A DNA stretch of 64,000 bases from Atherinomorus stipes. Lineage: Eukaryota > Chordata > Actinopteri > Atheriniformes > Atherinidae. The translations under genes and the position numbers were made by a program. The stretch covers positions 1 to 64,000 of the forward strand of contig JALJCO010007928.1 in assembly GCA_023101725.1 (NCBI GenBank), read 5' to 3'. Within the stretch, counting starts at the first letter, position 1; each line of letters opens with the position of its first letter. Positions 1-11,450 of the stretch are shown here, piece by piece. Under the pieces are notes generated by a model that was not told the DNA's origin, did no database searches, and saw only the letters and a program-made list of their open reading frames with translations.

Positions 1-2640
1 CTTGTCTGGCTAAAAAAAAAAAAAAAGGTCTAAATGTGATAATGACATAAAGACATATAACATGCCCATCATCATGACTATAAAGAATATAAAATGTAAA
101 ATAAGGGTGTGTAAGGAAAAATGACAAGCGTAGAATGTGGCTTTTATTTCCTCTTGATTTTTAAATCAGACTTGCTCATTATTTAAATTCTTGGGTTAAA
201 TTAGAAAGAAAAAAAGCCACATTATATTAATTACATTTCCTCCTTGTGGTATTTAATGTGAAATAACTGCAAATTTGTAAAGCTTGTCATGGAACAGATA
301 CTAATAATTGAGACAAAACATCTGGCTTGTACCTTTCTACTTTTTTGATTTTTGATTAAAAAAAAAAGAATTTACCTTTTCTCATTTCCAAATATTTCAT
401 TTTGCATTTTTCTTTTCTTTTCACTGTCACAGTGAATTCGAACAGGACATGTTGCTCCAAGCAGTGAGAAGTAACATCTATTGCTAAAAGAAAACAGCCG
501 TTGCAGGTTGGTAGGGAGTGCTCCTGCTCCCTGGTAATAGCTTTGGACACAGCTGTGTGCATGGCTGACTCCTCAGCACTGCCGGGCCTTATCTTCAGAA
601 ATGAGATTAGGTTTCTGGGGGTTCCTGCTGCTGGTCTATAGGTCAGGAGAGTCTTGTGAGCTGGTTCACTGCATAGCGGCCGCAGATAAAATGTTTGAAG
701 CATTATTCCAATTCCCTGTTTTTTTCTTTTTTGTTTATTTTGGCAATGCTGATTCTGAATAACAGTCTGGGATGCCAACCCCAAAATGTGTGTAAGCGAG
801 TTGATAAAGCAATACAATTTCCAGGCTTTTAATTTTCATTCGCTTCCACACACTGCTGTTTTTCCCGTTTTCATGATGCAAACTTACATAAGCTGCTCCC
901 CCATGTAAAATTATTTGATTACTCTTGCTAGTCCATGTGAAGAGAAATTGCAAAAACAAATGGCTTTTTTCCTGATTTACTCTAAACTTAATGCCATTTC
1001 CACTAATCCAGGCATTTCATTCCTATCTGCATCATGAGGGTCTTCATGCTTTTTTGAATCCGTGAGAACAAAGGCAGCACACGGCAGCTCCTGACAGACT
1101 CATGGAAATGATTAGATAAATGGCAGCAACGGCTATGGAATTTAAAGCTGAAACTCTCTTTCCCGTCTTCTTCTGACTGTGTGTTTTGAGGTTTTCAGTT
1201 TCTGGATCAAAACGAATATTTCACTTCCTCAAGTATTCTAAAATGAGCTCTGCCTCTTAGGGAGACAGATTTCTTTCTTTCTGACCCATTTCCAATCATC
1301 AACATCTCTCCAGGACTGGCAGCCTCTAGATCCAAAGGATGCTGCCAGTTGTCTCTTACCCCCTGCAGTGAGACATGAGCCAAGTTATCTTTCTTCTCCC
1401 CCCCACCACCACCACCATGAATTCGACTTGATGCTTTTGTTCAAATGGTGAACTCGGATAACAACTAAAGGGATGTATGTGTGCACTGGGGGCTCATCTC
1501 TCTTGGCAGTCTGTGATTGCTTTCATAACTCTTCCATGCTGTTTCTTCCTAACATTCATTCAAATCCCTTGTTGAATCGGGTAAACAAGCAATTTAGCCA
1601 CTCGTGGAGTTTCAGGGTGTTTTCAAAAAGACAGATGATTGAAGAAAAGTTTTAAAATTGAAGAGAAGAGGAGGAAGATGACTAAATTTTTGTGTACATT
1701 TGTAAAGTTTTGATGCAACTGAAATGAGATGAAATCTGGTGCAGTTTGCTATTAAAATAAACAAACACTGAGGAAATACTGACATTGCAGAAAACAAATA
1801 AGGGTAAAGTGCAAGAAATTGTTGGTTTATAATAAAGAACTGCTCAGTGAGGTTTGTTTTTAAAATCGTGTAATTCTTGATATGTTGGCAAGTTAAAATA
1901 GCAACCAATTTGTAGCAAAAATATCTAAAAACAAAAACAGGATCAGTTGAAGTGCCTCCCAAGTCACAGAATATTGAAAGTGAACATTTTTGCATGTCTT
2001 ACTATTTTTTTTTCCTTGTAAAACATGATTTTATCTCAAGCGTGAAAAAACTTCTTTTGGTTATAATGTCTGCAGGATACATCGAATGCTCCATAAGCTG
2101 TGTGAAATACACCAGACTGTCTCAGAGAAGTCAGAGAATGACCAGGCCCTGTTTCACAAAACAAGTTTAGTGAAAACCCTGAGTTGTTTAACATTTTAAA
2201 ATCTGGAGTCTCCCAACTGGGAGACTTGGAGAACAGGGTGGTGCCAAACTGGGCCAGAATGTCCATTTTGGAGAACAGATATAATGTTCACACTTTGTAC
2301 TATCATTTAATAAAGACTCAGAGCTACAGCATTTCACTTACAAGGGAAATATATGTGTACATATCCATTCTGAAAGGGCTTCCTTTTTTTTAAGGCTATC
2401 TTCTTTTAATCTCCACCTGTAATACTTAAAATGATTTTTATACATCTTTACTAATCTCACAAGTGTTTTTGAAAAGTATTGAAATAGATAAATTGTGGTA
2501 GCAGTGATGCTCACCTCTTTAAAGGTAGAGTCCGAAGTTTCCCCCCTGAAAATAAATGTTAGACTTGTGCAAGTGAAATCCGTCTCAAACCACACCTTTG
2601 GGCATGACGCTGTGTGGGAATAAGCTCATGATTGGAGCAG
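1..2640. other. Unique AT-rich sequence, no gene recognised
   Basis: Both strands were read. There are short poly-A/T runs, a (CCA)n-like patch near 1405 and a small perfect hairpin at 2209-2226 (8-bp arms). The open frames here are short, lack recognisable domains and often need non-ATG starts. I see no transposon ends. Confidence 0.6.
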
Positions 2641-3063
2641 ACGCCAGTCACTCGAACTCTGAAAGAAAAAAAAAAGAGAAAGAAAGAAAGAAAATGGCGG
2701 ATGCACCGCAGAAAAGGTAAGAGCTTTAGATAGTGCACGTTGGAAATCCAGGGTTAATATTGGTTTAGCTTTTACCTGCTTCTGAGCTCTGAAGGAGAGG
2801 CTTGAAGCTGAATAGGCTGAAGAACGGCGGCCATTAGCCTGAGAGGGAGGGGCGCTCAGTTTGAATTGTTTGCAAACAGAAACAGAGGGGGGACAACAGA
2901 CTCTACCTTTGAGTGCAAGCAATTTTCAAGCAGAGATCCAAAAAATAGGCTCAAAGGGTTAACCCTGAAATGAGGGAAACTGAGCTTTCCGTTTTACAAA
3001 GGTAAGCAACTCAAGCCGAGAAAGAGGAGTAACCTCTAGCCCGTTTCACTAAAGAGGGGTAAC
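2641..3063. other. Purine-rich leader-like stretch with isolated ATG and splice-donor-like site
   Basis: An (AAAG)n-like purine tract (2661-2693) is followed at once by an ATG (2694) and seven codons reading MADAPQK. Next comes AG|GTAAGA, a good match to a vertebrate splice donor, at 2716/2717. This could be a first coding exon, but no downstream exon was found and the peptide is too short to identify. The rest of the stretch is unremarkable. Confidence 0.2.
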
Positions 3064-3890
3064 TTAAAGGGGAGGTTCAGGATTTTTGACAAAGGGCCTC
3101 ATTTTTGAGTGATCCACTGGAGACAGTTTCATCTTATTTCATCTGATAATTTTCTTATCAGTGGTCCCCGATACTAATGCTAGCATAAGTTATTAGAAAT
3201 CTGCTAGCCTGTCATTAATTTTATTTTTATTTTTTAGATATTAATATTTTTTTCCCTCTCTGTTAGTTTTTCATTGTATCTTTTATTGTGATTTGTTTTA
3301 GAGTATCCAATCAGTTTGGTTTGGTTGTATAGCATCTTGGGCTCCTAAAGGATGTTGTTAGTGTGCTCTATAAATAAACTGAAAAAATAAATTGAAATGG
3401 AAACCATCGTATCCACTCCACAGAACATTTTCAATAGCTCGCACATTTTCAATTGGTTTTTAGTTACAGAATTACCAACAGTAATAGGAAACATGGTTTA
3501 TAATTGTTCATTTTTACAGTAACACTACTGTAATCCATTCTTCATACACTTAACAGCACTCACTCCACTGCCAAATACCGGAGGTAAAAATGTGTTGCTG
3601 TTGAGACACTTTACAATCAAAATGTAATGCAATACACGGGTAAGTTTTCTTTGTCACATTTATATTAACACGGTACTTACACAGATAGTCTTTCCGATTT
3701 GCCTCGGGTGTTCTGTGGGGTTATACGATGGCTAGCAGATTCCCATTGACTCATGCTGGCATTAGCATCGGGGACCACCGGTAACAAGAATATGTGATGA
3801 AATAATATGAAACTGTCTCCAGTGATACGTAGGACCCTGGCTCACTCAAAAATGAGGCCCCATGTCAAAAATCCTGAACTTCCCCTTTAA
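3064..3890. mobile_element. TTAA-flanked inverted-repeat DNA element
   Basis: Both ends carry TTAA (3064-3067 and 3887-3890), and the termini are inverted copies starting AGGGGAGGTTCAGG on the left and AGGGGAAGTTCAGG when the right end is reverse-complemented. Similarity continues for about 150 bp inward, including shared GGTCCCCGAT and GAAACTGTCTCC blocks. A 4-bp TTAA target duplication is known for the piggyBac and Kolobok superfamilies. The AGG rather than CCC start favours Kolobok, which is inference. There is no transposase frame, so it is non-autonomous. It contains a LINE-like tail in its middle. Confidence 0.8.
3285..3395 (+). repeat. LINE 3'-end fragment (L2-like tail)
   Basis: The stretch has the look of a fish L2-type 3' end: a block resembling TATAGCATCTTGGG, then GTGCTCTATAAATAAACTG, then an A-rich tail. 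It lies inside the TTAA element, so it is probably a later insertion or a captured piece. No coding part remains and no target duplication was resolved. Confidence 0.45.
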
Positions 3891-5313
3891 GTCCTTGGCC
3901 AGTAAACAGAGGAACAGATGCTTTGAAGCTGTCTCCGCCCACTGTCAGCCACATTTCACTTTCAGTTGCACAGAGAGTTAAACATTCATCAGGAGATTGT
4001 TATCAGACCATGGATAGTTGTACTTTCATTCCCGACAGTCCTAGCTTTACCATTTCCCATCACAGCCAATTATCTACATACACAAGCTTATCTGTCTACA
4101 CATTTGCAATATCACCAGTCTTTTGTGACATTGGGGGTCTGTCTCTCTCTTTCTGAGAGATAACGTGCACTGATTTTAAGTCATTATTTGTCTTTGGCTG
4201 AATGGTAAAAGGGAGCAAGACTTGCACTTGGTAAGCTGGGCTTCAGTTCCAGGCAGGACTTTTATGTTGCCATATGTAGTCTTACGCTCCCTCAAAGCAG
4301 ATATTGTTCATTGCCTTGCTTTTTTTTCACAAATGGATTTTTTTTTTCATATAATGTGGGAGATGCAGTGTGATAGTTATATTTCATCTTAACGCTTCAA
4401 ACAAGGGTGCTTCTCCCCCTTGGGATTGGGAGCACAGACCGTCAGGAAGTAGGAAGACAGAAGAGGGAAGGGTAAGAAAGACAGGGAGGTAAAGAAGGAC
4501 GGTTGGAGAGACAAAGGTAGGAGAATGTGAGGGGCAGCAGATGAATGTGAAAGTGTAAGGCAGGATGAAAAGGCAAAGGGTGGGCGTCAAGAGTGCGAGA
4601 CAAACTGATGTTGGAGGACGTGAACACAAGTAAAGCTCACCAGGTGATTAGGATACGATCAGAGCCATGTGTGGTTAAGCCGTAGCCCTGCTCCTGAACC
4701 TAACGTAACTTATTGACTTGTCGACCTTTTAACAGAGCTCTGAGGAAGTCTTCCTCGTCAGCCCTAACAAATCTGCTCTGATTTAATGGTATACAGTACA
4801 CCAATAAAACCAATGAAGTTGGACATGAATGCAAATGATAGGTGGCACCATCGTTCTGTTTAGACATTTCACTCCCTTTCATTAGGACGGCTGTGAGATT
4901 ACTTACAATTTGAGGGAAAGATTGATGCAGCTGTTCCAAGAGAACACCTTTTCTTTACATTTTAACAAGACAACAGCATAACGAGCAAACCACCAATGAC
5001 ACAAGCAGCAGGCTTTGCTTTAAGATGTTTTCTCCCCCAGGAAAGCTGTGTTCAGAGCATCCCCAAGGAAGCCACAGACACTAAAGCCAATTTGGGAAAA
5101 AGCTGCCCAGACAAGCTGGGTAGAATTAATGATCTGTTAGGCATCGTGTAAACTGAAAGACATTGTTTGGACATGTAAGACTTCTTTTTTACTCTTAAAA
5201 CAAGCTCATTTAAAACATTCAATGTCAAGTTGTCTTTTTTTTTGTTTGTATGTTTTTTGTGTGCACCTTCATATTCTTTTGATTGCAACTCCACAAAGAA
5301 ACTTCGCAGAGCA
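3891..5313. other. Unique sequence, no gene recognised
   Basis: The stretch contains a purine-rich run around 4440-4620 that creates long minus-strand open frames rich in Ser, Pro and Leu. This is a composition effect, not a conserved protein. No transposon termini were seen. Confidence 0.55.
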
Positions 5314-5321
5314 GTTTAAAT

Positions 5322-5532
5322 CAGTGTTTCTCAACCCTGGTCCTCAGGACTTACTGCCCTGCCTGTCTTCGATGTCCTCCTAGTCCAACACACCTGATTC
5401 AGATGAATGAACTTCCTCATCAAGTTCTTTACAAGTCTGTCAATGAGCCATTCATTTGATTCAGGTATGTGAGGAGTTATGTTGGGCCATGCAGGGCCAT
5501 TAGGTTCTGAGAACCGGAGTTGAGAAACACTG
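5322..5532. mobile_element. hAT-type MITE, about 211 bp
   Basis: The ends are inverted copies: CAGTGTTTCTCAACCCTGG on the left and GAGTTGAGAAACACTG on the right. They are flanked by 8-bp duplications GTTTAAAT (5314-5321) and GTTTAAAG (5533-5540), one mismatch. An 8-bp duplication and CAG...CTG ends fit the hAT superfamily. The interior carries the CCAACACACCTGATTCA block shared with the MITEs at 8252 and 32323. Confidence 0.88.
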
Positions 5533-5540
5533 GTTTAAAG

Positions 5541-6824
5541 GATTCACCCATAATTGTATCTCAAAAGTACTCATCTGTCATGGTCATAGTTCATAGATGT
5601 TATGTACTCTGAATAAAATAGTTATGAGACTGTAATACTCAAAAACTCCCATTCATGGTCAGGAGATGTTGCAAAGGTTCAAACTAACCATTAAAATTAA
5701 ATGAAAAGTGAATGGAGCATTGATTGGGGAAAACAGATTGGCTTGAATATCTCAGAAATTGTTCATCTTCCAGCAGTTTTACTCAGAATAATATTCTTAA
5801 AGAACACAAACAAAAATAAATCAACTGAAAATTAACTGATAAAAGAGAAATAGAGAGATTAGAGAGAGTTTATAGAGATGCAGAGCAACACCTCTGACAG
5901 TAGATGGATGATAATCCAAAAAGGCCTCATTGGGGTCTTATCTGTGCAATCTAAGAGCAGGAAAATCAATGGACAATGGGATATCGGAAATATAGAAACC
6001 CTGGTAGGCTTCAGGAGTTTGAAAATCAGATGGATGGGAATCCAACCAGGAGCAGGATAGATTCATCCTTTCTTCCATCAACAATTCAGGTAACGGTGGC
6101 GTAATGAAGCCAGAAATATTTTCCAGTCAACCTTTTGGACCTCTTAGGTGAGCTGAAGGGTTTAAAATATGCTCACTTGGCACACAAGTATTATTGCTGA
6201 CCACGTAAAAGTATACACATCCTTTAATGGATACTTGTATTTGAAATGAAATGAATTGACTATTAAAAATAAATGCCATACTTTCTCATAGCCATTTATC
6301 AACCATGTTATTCACTACAATTTATTTGTATGAGAAGTTAAACCATTTTTCTTTCAGAGGAGAAATCGGTGGAACTATTCCTTGTTAAGATCAATTTGGA
6401 ACATGCTGATCTGCCATCGACAAATGTCTTCACTCATACATGGTTAGCAATAATAATTGTAGCTACAAGTACTTTGATGGATAAGCTCCTCTGGCTTGCT
6501 TTCTTGAACATGAAAAGAACAAACAGTCTCCAAAGTTATCAACTCTCAGTCCCATGAGCCAAGTATCGTTCAGATGAGGAGATTTCAATTCTATTGGGAA
6601 AAAAAAAAAGATGATTGCATTTTCCTAGTTTCCCTCTGGGATTAATGAAGTACTTTTCATTACCAGTTGAACACTGAAAGTTCTGGCTACAAATCTGTAA
6701 CAACCATGTGATGTGACATGTTTTTACTTCTTAAAAGTTATAAAGGTTGCAAAGTTTTGTTCTTGTTTTATCAAAACTAATTAAATGGCCTCAAACAGGA
6801 CGAAGAAATTTGCCACAAACTCTC
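5541..6824. other. Unique sequence with one short retroposon-like tail
   Basis: There is no gene. At about 6628-6662 the motif TTTCCCTCTGGGATTAATGA resembles the 3' tail of fish LINE/SINE families also seen at 45818 and, reversed, at 47770. Only about 35 bp is recognisable. The rest is unremarkable AT-rich sequence. Confidence 0.4.
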
Positions 6825-7474
6825 TTAAAGGATACCTTTCTTTTTCAACCTGGACTTTATTTCTAGGGAGTATATACGTGCATTTACTCACCCGGTAAAA
6901 TTGCTGCCTCACTTTGAGTTCTTCGGAAGATAGTCGCCCTTCGGTGTACATCCAGTAGTAATGGCCGAGACGGGGCAGTCACTATAGAAGGAATTATCTG
7001 CAGCAAAAACTCCTTAATTTTAGCCAATACTTTAAGTAGAATAAGCGAACGAACGAGTACTATTGCCCCGTGAGTTCAGATTTATTTTTCCGTTAGTTAT
7101 CAGGTTGTTCTACACTTTCGGGGCCGCGCGTTCATGTCCTTCCTTCGTACAGCTGAGAAGAGCAGCTCGCTACCCAGACAACAAAAACACAATTCGCAAA
7201 ACTCTGAACTCACAGGACAATAGTACTCGTTTCGTTCGTTCATTCTACTTAAAGTATTGATGGAAATGAAGGAAGTTGACTGCACGATAATTCCTTCTAT
7301 ACAGTGACTGCCCCGTCTCGGCCATTTTACAGGATGTTCACCAAAGGGCGACTCAACGCAATGTCTTCCGAAGGAGTCAAAGTGATGCAGAAACTTTACG
7401 TGTGAGTAAATGCACGTATATACTCTTAGAAATAAGGTCCAGGTTGAGAAAAAAAAAAAAAAGTTATCCTTTAA
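6825..7474. mobile_element. Long TTAA-flanked foldback element (650 bp)
   Basis: TTAA is present at both ends (6825-6828, 7471-7474). The arms fold back on each other over most of their length. Left-arm blocks such as TTCAACCTGGACTTTATTTC, ATATACGTGCATTTACTCAC, CTTCGGAAGA and GGCCGAGACGGGGCAGTCAC recur reverse-complemented in the right arm. The centre also pairs: GAACGAACGAGTACTATTG is matched by CAATAGTACTCGTTTCGTTC. It is non-autonomous, and open frames inside it are shadows of the repeat. Piggybac/Kolobok-type insertion preference is inferred from TTAA. Confidence 0.85.
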
Positions 7475-8251
7475 AACTGCAGCTGAAGAAAATACAAAAT
7501 GCTGCAAATTCCCAGCACGGAATCTTTTACCTTTCTTTTCTTCAATCTCTCTTCCAGGAAGCTGGTTGACAATCAAGTTGTCCAGAGGTGTCTAATTTGT
7601 CTGATGCTTTCACCTCCACGTAGCTGCTGAATGTCCTTTGAAGTCGTGAACACACTCAAAACCTGCAGGGTCCATTCACTGGAAATGTTCCCCTCATCAA
7701 AATATCTCTCATCCTAGGGAATCCAACCTGGGGAAGGAGAGCCAGAGAGCGGCGGGGTATGGGAAACAGACAAAACCAGAGGTGGGTGAGGCTTTACACA
7801 GGGAAGGATTTTGAAAGGCAAACTGAACTGTCACTCCGCTGGGAAATTGCAAGAAGATGAAATACTTGTAGTTTTCAGTGAGTGGCAGCTGTCTACAGTT
7901 TGCAGTGAAGAAGAAAACAAATCAAATGGAGAGAAAGAAACAAAAACTGTCATGTTTTAGTAAACATTATTCTCTATGGCATGTTTTTGGGTTTTTTTTA
8001 AGGATGTTTTCAGGCATTTATTTTTCTTACTTTTAAAGCCATTATAGTGTTGTGCACTCATGCAAAAATATTATTAGTAAGTGCTTTGTATTTTTTTTTA
8101 TTGTTTTATAGCATCGTGTATTTGAATTGTATTTTGGTCTTTAATTTACTTATAGCCACTATGTAAATTGAAGATCCTTGGCTAAAGTCATGTTTATCGT
8201 ATGCATATTTCTAAAAATGTAAAAACCAGGTTAAGATTTTCCATGTTCTGT
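7475..8251. other. Unique sequence, nothing recognised
   Basis: AT-rich with several T-runs. No transposon end, RNA gene or coding exon could be supported. Confidence 0.5.
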
Positions 8252-8408
8252 CAGCGGGGGTCGCCAAGTCCAGACCTCAAGAGCCACTATCCTTTATTTT
8301 TCAGATGCATTCCTCTCCAACACACCTGAAACAAAGAATGGCTTGTTTCCAGGCCTCTGCAGAGCTGAATGATGTGTACATGAGGTTATTCAGGTTTGAG
8401 AAGTTTCA
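8252..8408. mobile_element. Truncated hAT MITE end
   Basis: It begins CAGCGGGGGTCGCCAAGTCC and continues with GAGCCACTATCC, CCAACACACCTGAAAC and AATGGCTTGTTTCCAG. These blocks match the reverse complement of the right half of the complete MITE at 32323-32538. The opposite end is missing: the sequence passes directly into the transposase relic at 8415. It may be an end of that relic or an independent truncated insertion. Confidence 0.6.
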
Positions 8409-8414
8409 TGATGT

Positions 8415-9106
8415 CCACGGCATCACGGATGTCCAAGTTGTCCAGTGTGTCGATATCACAGGCGTTACGATGGAGCAGTTGTTGGGCTCCTGTGGAAGAA
8501 GTTTGCAATCCGCCAGATCCGACCCAGCAAGCGTACGGCGCGCAGCATACTCAAACCTTCCTGGGTGGCTAAATTTAAAGTGTGGACTAAACACTTGATA
8601 TGCAGTGCCAGCTCGGCTTCCCTCACTGCCACATCCAAGTTTCTTGCATTGTTGATGACTACACCGATACCTTGTTATTTTCGTTCCAGCTGTCATTCTG
8701 CCACTGCCTCCTTTAGCACTTCAACTATGTTAGCCCCAGTATGTGACTCCAAAAGAGGTTGCGTCTGAATCACAAAGCTAGCCAGCTCCCACTCGGCATT
8801 AATCACATGAGCCGTTATGGTGATATAACTTTGTGTGGCTCTAGATGTCCATCTGTGATAGGCACAGACACAGTATCAGCCTTAGAGAATCTCAATCACA
8901 TGAGCTCTCACCTCCTGGTTGAGTTTTGGCATGACTGCCTGGCTGAAGTGCTGTTGTGACGGGTTTCTGTATCTTGGCTCCAGCGTGTTCATTAACAGCT
9001 GAAAGTCGTCATTTTCAATGACGTAAAATGGTCTCAAATCTTTCCAATAAAATAACCAATTGCCTTGGTAATTTCTTGCGCTCTTGCGTTGTTACGTTGG
9101 AAAGGA
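8415..9106 (-). pseudogene. Decayed hAT (ZBED-type) transposase fragment
   Basis: Read on the minus strand, the stretch gives successive peptide blocks KDLRPFYVIEND, NTLEPRYRNPSQQHFSQ, WTSRATQSYITITAHVIN, NNARNLDVAVREAELA, HIKCLVHTLNLAT and LLGRIWRIANFFHRS. These match the order and wording of the central hAT transposase/ZBED-type proteins, which cut and paste hAT elements in the nucleus. Several in-frame stops interrupt it (for example between the WTSRA and NNARN blocks, and after FFHRS), and at least one frameshift lies near the 5' end. The BED finger and the C-terminal dimerisation part are absent. Its 5' side is cut off by the Tc1-like element at 9110. It is non-functional. Confidence 0.88.
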
Positions 9107-9109
9107 GAT

Positions 9110-9995
9110 GCACATGGCCCTGTGTGAAAAGGGAAATTGAACTAAGCTTTGGAAAGCTTAGTTCAATTTCTGTAGCCATACCCTGGCTTGATTACTGCCA
9201 CACCTGTTCTCAATCAGGAAATCACTTATCAAATAGGACCTGCCCGATGAAGTGAAGTAGACCAAAAGATCCTCAAAAGCTAAACATCATGCTGTGATCC
9301 AAAGAAATTCAAGAACAAATTAGAAACAAAGTAATTTAGATCTGTCAGTCTGGAAAAGGTTCCAAAGCCATTTCTAAAGCTTTGGGACTCCAGCGAACCA
9401 CAGTGAGAGCCATTATCCACAAATGGTGAAAACATGGAACAGTGGTGAACCTTCCCAGGAGTGGCCGACCGATCAAAATTACCCCAAGAGCACAGCGACG
9501 ACTCATCCAAGAGGTCACAAAGACCCCAGAACAACATCTAAGAACTGCAGGCCTCACTTGCCTCAATTAAGGTCAGTGTTCATGACTCCACCATAAGAAA
9601 GAGACTGGGGGGCAAAAATGGCTGCATGGCAGAGTTCCAAGACCAAAAGCACTGCTGAGCAAAAATAACATAAAGGCTCGTCTCATTTTAGCCAGAAAGC
9701 ATCTTGATGATCCCCAAGACTTTTGGAAAAATACTCTGTGGACTGACAAAAAAAAAAAAAAAAAAAAAGTTGAACTTTCTGGGAAGATGTAGGTCCCATT
9801 ACAAATGAAGACTTTGGAGTGGTCTAGTCAAAGTCCCGACCTTAATCCGATTGAGATGCTGTGGCATGACCTTAAAAGGCGGTTCATGCAGGAAAACCCA
9901 CAAATGTGGCTGAATTACAACAATTCTGCAAGGATGAGTGGGCCAAAATTCCTCCACAGAAATCAGAAAGGGGGCAAACAGTTTTTCACACAAGT
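9110..9995 (+). mobile_element. Tc1-like element with internal deletions
   Basis: The left end reads CATGGCCCTGTGTGAAAA and the right end GGGGGCAAACAGTTTTTCACACA, which are inverted copies typical of fish Tc1-like transposons. The interior follows the usual order: helix-turn-helix region (GGTTCCAAAGCCATTTCTAA at 9358), the linker, and a C-terminal block whose plus-strand translation contains [20 protein letters not shown] (from 9818). The E of NPIE is the last residue of the DDE triad. The stretch carrying the middle catalytic residues is missing between about 9800 and 9803, and the extreme C-terminus is missing before 9970. A (A)20 run at 9749 and frameshifts confirm it is dead. Confidence 0.9.
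9803..9962 (+). pseudogene. Tc1-like transposase C-terminal remnant
   Basis: Translation of about 50 residues reads like the Tc1 transposase C-terminal DDE block ([18 protein letters not shown], then [22 protein letters not shown]). In the family this part holds the third acidic catalytic residue, here the E of NPIE. It is directly joined to upstream sequence by a deletion that removed the second acidic residue region, so no active protein can be made. It is part of the element at 9110-9995. Confidence 0.8.
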
Positions 9996-10019
9996 GTATA
10001 TATTTATCCTACTTCTCTC

Positions 10020-10120
10020 ATGTCGCGATTCATTTTTTCTGTCAACAGGTGCGAGTCATCACTCATTTGTACTGATTTTTGATTGTGTCACGATGCATCA
10101 TTACATCCCTACGAGTTAAC
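10020..10120. mobile_element. Possible hAT (Ac-like) terminus
   Basis: Reverse-complemented, the right edge reads TAGGGATGTAATGATGCATCG, the form of terminal repeats of Ac-like hAT elements in fish. It lies on the 5' side of the minus-strand transposase relic at 8415-9106, where such an end would be expected. A partner terminus and an 8-bp duplication were not found. Confidence 0.4.
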
Positions 10121-11450
10121 CATCATGCTGCAGTCGTACTTTCAGCCCATTTCTTGGACATGTGTGAAGTACAGTAGGCCATTTTGACCCATTTTCAAAC
10201 ATGTCTAACCATTTCCTCAGCCTTTGGGTTCAGATTTGGCAAAAAATCTGTACTGTTTGTCTTCCTTTGAGCTGCATCCAGGACAAATACAACTAAAATC
10301 TCTTTTATTACCTTGTTTGCTCTTTTGCTTTCTCTTTATTCACAGCGGAGCATGTGTGAATACACTGGCCACTAACTGCTGACCAGTCTGGAATATCAAT
10401 TTTTAGAAAGGAATGGAAAGAGAACAATACTGCCAGGCATTCCTGTAGTTGGGATTAAGTTGTCTCGACAAGAATGAAGCACTAATGAGTCTTTGTTTGT
10501 CTTTCATCCGTCTACCGCAGGTCTACTTTGCATTCATCTGCTATTAGATTATGTTTGCCTTAAACTGGGCCTGTCTTCTGTCTGAAGCCAATGAGACAGG
10601 GAATGTTGCCCGTCTAGCTGGCCGCTGTCAGCTGTCACCGGTTAGTCCCTTCACCAGTGAATGTGTTCATTTGTGCTCCCTCCATAATCTACTTGTAGCC
10701 GGCTTGAGAGAAAGGCTGTCTCAAAGGGGGAAGCTGGCCTGCTTCCAGTAAGAGCACCAGTGACAGAGGAGTTGGGCTTTGAATCAGCAATAGGTCTGTC
10801 ATTAAGAGTAGTGAACGAGGATGATTCGCAGGCAGGAAACAGTGTCTAATGGAATTGAGTGGTGACTGCAGCCCTGTGGGAGACTATGCCACAGTCTGTC
10901 CGTAATGAGCAGCGTAATGGCACGATTATAGCAGCACTTAATGACTCAGAAATGGCCACCACTGTTAGTGTGTGGACTCGCTCCGCTGTATATGCCTTCC
11001 CTAACATCATTAACTAGCGTTTTGCGCAATTAATACACAATTTATACTAGATGCAATCATCTTTATGTGAAACATCCGGTTGCCCTCTCTCACTGAAGGT
11101 AATTTCTCTACCATTTTTCTTTCTAAAAGCTCAGGTTAAACAGTGACATTTGGAGTGAACTGTGCTGATAGCGGTGCCAAACCTGTTTATGGGCTGTTTA
11201 TCATCAACAGAAGCCTTAATTTGTGATGTAAAAGACAAGACTAAACAGACAGTGGGTAACATTCAGTCTTATGTGTTCCCATTTTCAGAATAAGACCCGT
11301 TGCTTCATGTTATCTTGCTTTTCACTTTGCACATGGCCTCTTTTCCTTTGCAAGATCATTTTAGCAAAGGGGTGCACAACGAGCCCACACTAGCTTTGGC
11401 CTTCAGTTTTAGTTTCTACATTGATTTATTGGATTTTTTGGGGTTAATAT
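10121..11450. other. Unique sequence, no gene recognised
   Basis: Somewhat higher GC between 10500 and 11000. The plus-strand open frame at 10551 has no recognisable domain. There are no transposon ends. Confidence 0.5.

Noticed and set aside
356..959. Long minus-strand open frames near the left edge
   Set aside because: No recognisable domain, overlapping in different frames, and the composition is that of AT-rich non-coding DNA.
4384..4629. Minus-strand frame rich in Ser, Pro and Leu
   Set aside because: It is the translation of a purine-rich tract; two frames over the same bases are open, a composition effect.
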